NCBI GenBank assembly: GCA_905233255.1
Contig: CAJOCN010000026.1
Coordinates: forward strand, 1 to 37,746
Reading direction: 5' to 3'
Source of the DNA: Paludibacteraceae bacterium
GTDB lineage: Bacteria > Bacteroidota > Bacteroidia > Bacteroidales > Paludibacteraceae
Length of the DNA stretch: 37,746 bases
Positions within the stretch are counted from its first letter, which is position 1. Every line of letters starts with the position of its first letter. Shown piece after piece: positions 31,887 through 37,746 of the stretch. Both the position numbers and the translations under genes were made by a program. Under the pieces are notes generated by a model. That model did not search any database. It saw only the letters and a list, made by a program, of their open reading frames with translations, and was not told the DNA's origin.

Positions 31887-33344
31887 TTACAGAGCTTTCA
31901 GCGCTGCCTGTACAAAGTGGTAGAACTTCTGTACGGTAGCTATATTAACACGCTCGTCCGGGCTGTGCGGGTGCTCGATGGTCGGACCAAAGGAGATCAT
32001 CTCCATGCCCGGATACTTGGCGCCGATGATACCACACTCCAAGCCGGCGTGGATAATGATCACACGCGGGTCTGCGTTAAACTCCTTCTTATAGGTCTCT
32101 TTGAGCGTTGCCAAGAGCGATGACTTGAGGTTGGGTTTCCATCCCGGGTACGAACCGCTGAAGACCACCTCTGCTCCTGCCAACGAGAAAGCAGATTGGA
32201 TAACCGATGCCAACTCCTCCTTACGGCTCTCAACGGACGAACGCGTGAGACACTGTACTTCGATTTGACATTTGTCATTCGAGATTTGTGTTCTGATCAT
32301 CGCCACGTTATTGGAGGTCTCCACGATATCCGGCTGCTCGGGGATCATACGATAAACGCCATGCGGACAAAGCGTGACTGCGTGGATCAGGAAATCCTGT
32401 ACATCCTCCGGCAGTTCGGTTTTCGGGCACTCTACCTCTTGGGCGGTAAAATGCAGATCAGTCTCTACGCCGTCGTACTCGCTCAGGAAGAGATCCTCAT
32501 AACGGTCCACGAGGTCCTGTAAGTCCTGATAACTCTCCTCGGGGATGGTAATGACAGCTGCCGCCTCACGCGGTATAGCGTTGCGGAGCGAACCGCCTTC
32601 TACATAAGCGAGACGTGCCTCGTAGTTAGCTACGGCATCCTTGAGGAAACGGAAGAGGAGTTTGATAGCATTCGCGCGCTGCAGATGGATGTCGCAGCCC
32701 GAGTGACCTCCCTTACAACCCTTGATTTCCACGCGGAGTGCTATATCGCCTGCTTCTGTTTCTACCGGCTGGTAGTGGAAAGTAGCGGTTGTATCAATAC
32801 CTCCGGCGCAACCTACGTACAGTTCGCCTTCGGTCTCGGAATCGAGGTTGAGCAGGTATTTGCCCTTGAGCCAGCCTGCTTTGAGGTCGTTCGCACCGTA
32901 CATACCTGTCTCTTCATCGATGGTGAAAAGTGCCTCCAAAGGCGGGTGTACCGCAGACTTATCAGCCAATACGGTCATCGCCGTAGCCACCCCTATACCA
33001 TTGTCGGCGCCAAGGGTCGTACCGTCGGCCGTTACCCACTCTCCATTAGGCTCTACATAAGCCTCAATAGGGTCTTTCTCAAAGTCGAAGACCTTATCTC
33101 CGTTCTTCTGCGGTACCATATCCATGTGCCCTTGAAGAATGACTCCCGGGTGGTTTTCCATTCCCGGAGAAGCAGGTTTGCGGATGAGTACATTGCCGAT
33201 CTCGTCCTGAAGGGTCTCCAGACCGAGGGATTTACCGTAGTTCACTAAAAAATCCGCAATCTCTTTGCGTTTACCGCTCGGACGCGGAATCTGGGTAAGG
33301 CTGTAGAAATTTGCCCACAGCGCTTTAGGTTCTTGATTTTTCAT
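31887..33344 (-). CDS. pepD: Aminoacyl-histidine dipeptidase
   Basis: 485 aa, usual length. M20-family di-zinc peptidase that cleaves Xaa-His dipeptides in the cytoplasm. Metal-binding motifs: LQGHMDMVPQK, GADNGIGVA, DEETGMYGA; also GCKGGHSGCDIH and the C-terminal HAGLECGIIGAKYPG. Between TQ and IEVQ the product carries ISNDKCQ, encoded by exactly three heptamers (32266-32286) and absent from the homologues I recall. Lies between ansA and the nuclease gene. Confidence 0.95.
   Translation of the reverse strand: MKNQEPKALWANFYSLTQIPRPSGKRKEIADFLVNYGKSLGLETLQDEIGNVLIRKPASPGMENHPGVILQGHMDMVPQKNGDKVFDFEKDPIEAYVEPNGEWVTADGTTLGADNGIGVATAMTVLADKSAVHPPLEALFTIDEETGMYGANDLKAGWLKGKYLLNLDSETEGELYVGCAGGIDTTATFHYQPVETEAGDIALRVEIKGCKGGHSGCDIHLQRANAIKLLFRFLKDAVANYEARLAYVEGGSLRNAIPREAAAVITIPEESYQDLQDLVDRYEDLFLSEYDGVETDLHFTAQEVECPKTELPEDVQDFLIHAVTLCPHGVYRMIPEQPDIVETSNNVAMIRTQISNDKCQIEVQCLTRSSVESRKEELASVIQSAFSLAGAEVVFSGSYPGWKPNLKSSLLATLKETYKKEFNADPRVIIIHAGLECGIIGAKYPGMEMISFGPTIEHPHSPDERVNIATVQKFYHFVQAALKAL
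32266..32286. repeat. Three heptamers in frame in pepD
   Basis: Plus strand TGACATT, TGTCATT, CGAGATT, with a partial unit CGATT before them. 21 bp, hence seven residues with the frame kept. Confidence 0.75.
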
Positions 33345-33361
33345 ATGAGTGAATGTTATGA

Positions 33362-33381
33362 TCCGCCATGCATGGCGGATG
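33362..33381. other. 20-bp perfect palindrome between ansA and pepD
   Basis: ATCCGCCATGCATGGCGGAT, with no T-run. It could be a transcript-stabilising hairpin or an attenuating site in the ansA-pepD operon. Confidence 0.6.
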
Positions 33382-33390
33382 CGTTAATAA

Positions 33391-34413
33391 TTAGTCAATG
33401 GTCATTTCTCCGCAGAGGTTAATTTCCAAACCTTCACGGGCTTTGTCCGGTTGCTCTCCCAGTAAGAGCATCATTTTGGTGAGGAGCGCCTCAGTAGTGA
33501 TATCATGACCGGAGATCACACCGGCTTTCATAAGGTTGAGGGAGACGGCATAAAGCCCCATTTCCACGGAACCGGTGTTACACTGTGTTTTATTGACGAT
33601 GATGATTCCCCTATCCACCGCGGCTTTGAGTTCGCGGTAAAGCCATTTGTCCGTCGGAGCATTGCCGGCTCCAAAGGTCTCAAGGACAACACCTTTTAAA
33701 CCGCGCGTACGCAGGAGTGCGCGTACGACAGGCTGCTGAATACCGGGGAAGAGCTTGAGTACCGCTACGTTGCAATCAAACGAAGTATGCAGGACAAGGG
33801 GCGCATCGGACGGCGAGTAATGTACCAAGTGGGGCTGGTAAATAATATGCACGCCGGCTTTTGCCAATGCGGGATAGTTATAACTATTGAAGGCCGAGAA
33901 ATGCTCCGCGTTTCGCTTGGTAGTACGGTTTGCGCGAAAGAGTCGGTCCTCGAAATAGATCGTCACCTCAGGTACTATAGCATTGCCTTCTTCATCTTTA
34001 GCCGCAGCAATCTCTATAGCAGTCAGGAGGTTTTCCTTAGCATCGGAGCGGAGGACGCCTACAGGCAACTGCGAGCCGGTGAAGACAACCGGTTTGGAGA
34101 GGTTCTCGAGCATGAAAGAGAGTGCGGAAGCGGAGTACGACATCGTATCCGTACCATGAAGTATGACGAATCCGTCATAATCATCGTAATGATCGTACAC
34201 CATACGAGCCATGCGCACCCAGCACTCGGGGTTGATATCCGACGAGTCGAGAAGCGGAGAGAAAGCCTGTACATCCACGTGTACATCCCCCTCAAAGAGC
34301 TCAGGCATATACGCCTTAAATGTCTCAATATCAGCCGGAACAAGCGCTTTCGTGGCCTTATCGCGAACCATTGTAATCGTTCCTCCTGTTGAAATCAAAA
34401 GTACCTTATCCAT
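33391..34413 (-). CDS. ansA: L-asparaginase, type I
   Basis: 340 aa. Hydrolyses L-asparagine to aspartate and ammonia in the cytoplasm (no signal peptide). Both catalytic Thr motifs are present: ISTGGTITM near the start and VILHGTDTMSYSASAL (about residues 84-99). VFTGSQLPVGVLRSDAKENL is also conserved. First gene of the minus-strand operon ansA-pepD-nuclease. Confidence 0.95.
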   Translation of the reverse strand: MDKVLLISTGGTITMVRDKATKALVPADIETFKAYMPELFEGDVHVDVQAFSPLLDSSDINPECWVRMARMVYDHYDDYDGFVILHGTDTMSYSASALSFMLENLSKPVVFTGSQLPVGVLRSDAKENLLTAIEIAAAKDEEGNAIVPEVTIYFEDRLFRANRTTKRNAEHFSAFNSYNYPALAKAGVHIIYQPHLVHYSPSDAPLVLHTSFDCNVAVLKLFPGIQQPVVRALLRTRGLKGVVLETFGAGNAPTDKWLYRELKAAVDRGIIIVNKTQCNTGSVEMGLYAVSLNLMKAGVISGHDITTEALLTKMMLLLGEQPDKAREGLEINLCGEMTID

Positions 34414-34435
34414 CGTATTCTGATTTTATGCGCTG

Positions 34436-34466
34436 CAAAATTACAAAAAAATTTGCATATATGCAA
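34436..34466 (-). promoter_or_regulatory. ansA operon promoter
   Basis: Minus strand: TTG (34464-34466), 20 bp, TAATTTTG (34436-34443). Overlaps the divergent promoter by 14 bp. Confidence 0.82.
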
Positions 34467-34483
34467 AAAAAATCGTATATTTG
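34453..34483 (+). promoter_or_regulatory. Response-regulator gene promoter
   Basis: TTG (34453-34455), 20 bp, TATATTTG (34476-34483). Both divergent -33 boxes lie in the perfect palindrome TTTGCATATATGCAAA (34452-34467). Confidence 0.82.
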
Positions 34484-34500
34484 CAGCGATTTTTAATATT

Positions 34501-35184
34501 ATGGCAAACAGAGTACTTATCATAGACGGCGATATCAGCCTTTCCACCGTGCTAAGCGACTATTTAGAGAGTCGCGGCTATCTATCTCGGGCTGCCAGCA
34601 CCGGTAAAGAGGGATTGGAGATGCTAAAAACGGAGCATTGGGATATTGTGATGATGGAACTCCAGGGCGTTGGGATGAACGGATATGAGTTGCTCAAATC
34701 TATCCGGCATCGAATGGCGAATATTCCGCTCATTGTACTGACAAACCGAGCTGACCGCGAGGATCAAATGCGGGCTTTCCAACTGGGATGCGATGATTAC
34801 CAGACTAAACCCTTCTCCATGGAGATTCTCATCTGCCGGATCGAAGCTATTCTGAGAAGGACACGAGCAGCCGAAGAGACGAAACAAAGGGTCTTTGATA
34901 TGCAGGGGAAACTATTCGATTCTATCCACCAAACTTTCAATGGTCAACACCTCTCCGCACGGGAAAGCGATTTGCTCCTGATGCTATGCAGAAACGAAGG
35001 CGAGGTAGTGGACAGGCATAAGATTCTCTCGGCTCTTTGGAAGGAGGACAACGCCTTTACCGCACGCTCATTAGGGGTTTATATCAACCATCTGCGAGGA
35101 TTTCTGAGACCGGCAGGTTACGAAATTCTGGCCGTACGGTACAAAGGATACAAGTTGGTGACTGATGTCACGTTAAAGATTTGA
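34501..35184 (+). CDS. OmpR/PhoB-type response regulator with Glu at the phospho-site
   Basis: 227 aa from ATG 34501; the longer frame from 34453 starts inside the promoter. Receiver domain (1-120): acidic pair region IIDGDIS (Asp9, Asp11), switch Thr81 and Lys103 (QTKPFS) conserved, but the phosphorylated Asp is Glu53 (VMMELQ). The C-terminal winged helix fits the OmpR/PhoB type (LSARESDLLLMLCRNEGEVV; ARSLGVYINHLRGFLRP; VRYKGYKL). No histidine kinase lies next to it. Targets unknown; it may act without phosphorylation. Confidence 0.9.
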   Translation: MANRVLIIDGDISLSTVLSDYLESRGYLSRAASTGKEGLEMLKTEHWDIVMMELQGVGMNGYELLKSIRHRMANIPLIVLTNRADREDQMRAFQLGCDDYQTKPFSMEILICRIEAILRRTRAAEETKQRVFDMQGKLFDSIHQTFNGQHLSARESDLLLMLCRNEGEVVDRHKILSALWKEDNAFTARSLGVYINHLRGFLRPAGYEILAVRYKGYKLVTDVTLKI

Positions 35185-35205
35185 AAATTTGAAAATTTGA
35201 GATTA
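35177..35205. repeat. Octamer array before rpe
   Basis: GATTTGAA, AATTTGAA, AATTTGAG between the regulator and rpe; the stop codon of the regulator lies in the first unit. Confidence 0.8.
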
Positions 35206-35207
35206 TC

Positions 35208-35867
35208 ATGAGAATAATAGCACCAAGCGTATTGTCCGCTGATTTCGGACATCTGGCAGAGGATCTGGATATGATCAACCGCAGCGAAGCGGATTGGTTG
35301 CACGTAGATGTAATGGACGGCACGTTTGTGCCGAATATATCGTTCGGTTTTCCTCTGATGAAACCCTTCAAGCAGTATTGCAACAAGCCATTAGATGTGC
35401 ATCTGATGATCGTCCATCCCGAGAGATACGTGGAGCGTTTCTGCGACGTCGGTGCATGGTCGGTCGGTTTTCATCTGGAGGCAGTGGACGATCCCATGCC
35501 GATTTTAGAACTGATCAAGGCCAAGGGCGTTCGTACCTGCCTGACGATTAATCCGGATATTGACGTGAAGCGTCTTGTTCCCTATCTGGACAAAGTGGAT
35601 ATGGTGTTGCTAATGAGTGTTTTTGCCGGTTTCGGGGGGCAGAAATTCATTCCCGAGACGATGGATAAGATCCGTTTTATCAAGGCGGAGATTGCCCGAC
35701 GAGGATTGAACACACTCATCGAGATAGACGGCGGGGTGAACAGAGAAAATGCCCACGCGCTGTTTGATGCAGGAGCCGATGCACTGGTTGCCGGCAGTGC
35801 TGTCTTCGGTGCAAAAGATCCCATTGAGACAATCCATTTTTTAAAATCACAGAATAATATACTATAG
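35208..35867 (+). CDS. rpe: Ribulose-phosphate 3-epimerase
   Basis: 219 aa. Interconverts ribulose-5-phosphate and xylulose-5-phosphate in the pentose phosphate pathway. TIM-barrel signatures: APSVLSADFGHL, LHVDVMDGTFVPNISFG, DVHLMI, SVFAGFGGQKFI, EIDGGVNREN. Full length. Follows the response regulator by 23 bp and is probably co-transcribed with it and the ComEC-like gene. Confidence 0.96.
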   Translation: MRIIAPSVLSADFGHLAEDLDMINRSEADWLHVDVMDGTFVPNISFGFPLMKPFKQYCNKPLDVHLMIVHPERYVERFCDVGAWSVGFHLEAVDDPMPILELIKAKGVRTCLTINPDIDVKRLVPYLDKVDMVLLMSVFAGFGGQKFIPETMDKIRFIKAEIARRGLNTLIEIDGGVNRENAHALFDAGADALVAGSAVFGAKDPIETIHFLKSQNNIL

Positions 35868-35878
35868 TATATTATAAC

Positions 35879-36925
35879 ATGCGAATGATAGGGGATTGGT
35901 CCGATATGATAAGGCATCGCTCCGGGAGCGCCTCTCCCATGGTTTTATTGCTGCTACCGCTGGTGGCGGCAATTTTGCTTATTGTGGAGCGGCCGCCTAA
36001 ATATCCTGTCAAACAAGCGCCAAACGCATTTCAGGAACGCCTTTACGGGCGATTAGGAGCCGCCGGTTTAAGCGGCGATGAGTTAGCTACCGTCGGAGCA
36101 CTGACTTTGGGCTACAAGGAAGAGTTGGATAAGGAGTTGAAAAGGCATTTCCAAGCCTCCGGAGCGGCACACGTATTAGCAGTAAGCGGACTGCACACAG
36201 GTCTTATTTATGGTCTTTTAGTGTGGCTGCTGACTCTCGGCGGACGGTTCCGACCGATGCATGACAACAAAGTTGCACGACGGGCAATCAGCCTGACGAT
36301 TATCGGGGTAATGTGGGGCTACGCATGGCTAACGGGACTGACGCCTTCGGTTGTCCGCGCGGTGCTCATGGTCACACTGGTGGAAATAGGGAAGATGATT
36401 TATCGTAAGAGTCTGACAATCAATACGATAGCTGCAGCGGCTGTACTCATTCTCATCGTTCGGCCGACGGACTTATGGAGCGTCAGTTTTCAACTCTCTT
36501 TTGCCGCGACCACAGCGATTGTTTTGATGGTTAACCGGCTCCCTGCTATGCTTACGGGTAGAATAGCAGCCTATTTTCTCGGAATCATTGTAGTGTCCGT
36601 CGCGGCGCAGTTAGGCACACTGCCGATTACGATGTTTTATTTCAAACAGGTGAGTACTTATTTCCTGTTAGCCAACCTATTGGTACTTCCGATTGCCACT
36701 TTTCTGGTTCCAAGCGGTTTGGCAACCATCGCATTGGGTGGCAGTACGGCAGGTGTGTTTATCGGTAAAATCACTTGGGCATTGGCGTGGCTCATGAACC
36801 ACTCTGTGGAATGGATAGAGAGTTTGCCGGGAAGTACCATTCCTGCGCATATAAACGGATGGATGGTAGGAATTTACTATATTTTACTATGTATTTTATA
36901 TCTGTTAGTCATAAAAAAAGCATAA
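35879..36925 (+). CDS. Minimal ComEC/Rec2-type membrane channel protein
   Basis: 348 aa (ATG 35879; 35885 also possible), 11 bp after rpe. It corresponds to the competence domain alone: signature AHVLAVSGLHTGLIYGLL (about 98-115), then about eight hydrophobic helices. Full ComEC proteins (650-800 aa) add an N-terminal OB-like domain and often a C-terminal metallo-beta-lactamase domain, and both are absent. ComEC carries DNA across the inner membrane in natural transformation. Whether this short form can do so is open. Confidence 0.85.
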   Translation: MRMIGDWSDMIRHRSGSASPMVLLLLPLVAAILLIVERPPKYPVKQAPNAFQERLYGRLGAAGLSGDELATVGALTLGYKEELDKELKRHFQASGAAHVLAVSGLHTGLIYGLLVWLLTLGGRFRPMHDNKVARRAISLTIIGVMWGYAWLTGLTPSVVRAVLMVTLVEIGKMIYRKSLTINTIAAAAVLILIVRPTDLWSVSFQLSFAATTAIVLMVNRLPAMLTGRIAAYFLGIIVVSVAAQLGTLPITMFYFKQVSTYFLLANLLVLPIATFLVPSGLATIALGGSTAGVFIGKITWALAWLMNHSVEWIESLPGSTIPAHINGWMVGIYYILLCILYLLVIKKA

Positions 36926-36939
36926 AATTACGCGCATGC

Positions 36940-36970
36940 TTGCGTAAATGAAATATTTTTCGTAACTTTG
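36940..36970 (+). promoter_or_regulatory. Promoter of the last gene
   Basis: TTG, 20 bp, TAACTTTG at 36963-36970. Confidence 0.82.
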
Positions 36971-36995
36971 CGCCCGATTTGTGATAAATGATTAC

Positions 36996-37746
36996 ATGAA
37001 CAAGATTTTTAGCCTTTTTGCTGTTATGTGCGTAGCTATCGAAATGATGGCAGCAACGACATTTACATTCACTTCGTCTGACGATATCAACCAGACGAAG
37101 TACGGCATCACTGTCGTTCTCGCGAAGGGAAGCGGGCAGACAGAGCCTCTCTTCACACAGGATTATGAGACCAAGCAACCGGAAATGCGTCTGTATCTGA
37201 ATAATACTATCACCATCTCATCAGAAACCAATTTGACGAATATCCAGCTGGTTTGCGCCAAGAGTAGCGCCTCCAACAAGGAGTATGCCGGTTTGAGTGC
37301 ATCCGTAGGGGAGCTAGTTTCTGGTGGCACCGCTACCGATAAGAATGATTGGAAGGTGGATCAATGGACAGGTAGTGCGACACAAGTTGTGTTCACCCTT
37401 ACCGGTGGTAAGCAACGACGTATCCAGCGCATCGTCATTGATGGTGACCCAATAGAGATTACGCCCGTGGAAGTCGTTTTGCCGACGGAGGACGATCTGG
37501 AAGCGGAGTACACATACACAGAGCCGACAACCGTGCATGTACCGGATACGCAGTTCTTTACAAACGAATACGCCTTTGTGGATAATAATATTTTGGTACA
37601 CTGCAGCCAAGGTTCGATTATCAAGGCGACGGACAACACAGAAGCTTATTTCAACTGCAACGCAGATCATCAGTTACGTTTCACAGCCACTCAGGCGATC
37701 AAAGGGATTGCCATTACCGGATACGTACGCAAGGCGTTCAGCGCCA
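36996..37746 (+). CDS. Secreted protein, 5' part only
   Basis: 250 codons, open to the window end. Signal peptide MNKIFSLFAVMCVAIEMMAA; the mature part starts near ATTFTFTSSDDINQTKYG. Mostly beta in character and Thr-rich (QVVFTLTGGKQRRIQRIVID; HVPDTQFFTNEYAFVD), of the sort common in Bacteroidales surface proteins. No named domain recognised, and the tail lies outside the window. It starts 26 bp after the -7 box. Confidence 0.8.
   Translation, partial: MNKIFSLFAVMCVAIEMMAATTFTFTSSDDINQTKYGITVVLAKGSGQTEPLFTQDYETKQPEMRLYLNNTITISSETNLTNIQLVCAKSSASNKEYAGLSASVGELVSGGTATDKNDWKVDQWTGSATQVVFTLTGGKQRRIQRIVIDGDPIEITPVEVVLPTEDDLEAEYTYTEPTTVHVPDTQFFTNEYAFVDNNILVHCSQGSIIKATDNTEAYFNCNADHQLRFTATQAIKGIAITGYVRKAFSA

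Overview
The window looks like a chromosome segment of an uncultured gut-type Bacteroidales (Bacteroidota), possibly a Paludibacteraceae-like lineage. The evidence is: sixteen promoters of the Bacteroidota type (TTG, exactly 20 bp, TANNTTTG); a tmRNA on the minus strand with tag GNTSYALAA; secreted proteins ending in short 'LxIxKxGxxYxxxG' tails like type IX secretion sorting tails; and core genes with Bacteroidota-type sequences (tgt, pepD, mpl, ansA, typA).

Layout. 1-1652: 3' end of a repeat-rich secreted protein, split by a frameshift. 1808-5449: core block with secG, tRNA-Ala(CGC), tmRNA, an overlapping GNAT / Fur-family / zinc metallopeptidase operon and tRNA-Arg(CCG). 5450-10770: accessory island just after tRNA-Arg. 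It holds small toxin-antitoxin-like cassettes (MqsR with a frameshifted MqsA; a RelE/ParE-like toxin with a 58-aa partner; a 49-aa protein coupled to a DUF6169-like protein; an orphan 44-aa ORF). Each cassette sits behind a near-identical hairpin and promoter, and most are followed by a near-identical terminator. Between and after the cassettes lie about 2.5 kb of non-coding but highly structured DNA: three cloverleaf-like elements of about 120 nt with a shared GAGCNNGCTCAT apex, 11-bp drifting tandem arrays, and twin palindromic modules. 10948-18663: two related giant secreted proteins with an unusual N-terminal 'P[VI]GxxW-TM-basic' module followed by a second signal-like segment. 18775-21378: panD-tgt-LptF/G-like operon. 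21473-21760 (minus): a mini-protein that is little more than a sorting-tail-like domain. 22129-30840: typA, a trigger factor lacking its PPIase domain, mpl, an outer-membrane beta-barrel, a lipoprotein S41 peptidase, dCMP deaminase and a CtpA-type S41 peptidase. 30827-34413 (minus): secreted endonuclease/phosphatase-like protein, pepD, ansA. 34501-36925: OmpR-type regulator with Glu at the phospho-acceptor site, rpe, and a minimal ComEC. 36996-end: start of another secreted protein.

How it fits together. The core genes are ordinary housekeeping (protein export, ribosome rescue, tRNA modification, chaperone, murein recycling, pantothenate and pentose-phosphate metabolism). The notable biology is (i) the island of modular TA-like cassettes plus cloverleaf elements, the best candidate for something undescribed, and (ii) arrays of 7-8-bp tandem units spread through the window, usually between genes but in several places inserted in frame into coding sequence (typA, pepD, tails of the giant secreted proteins), always in a way that keeps the gene open or alters only its extreme end.
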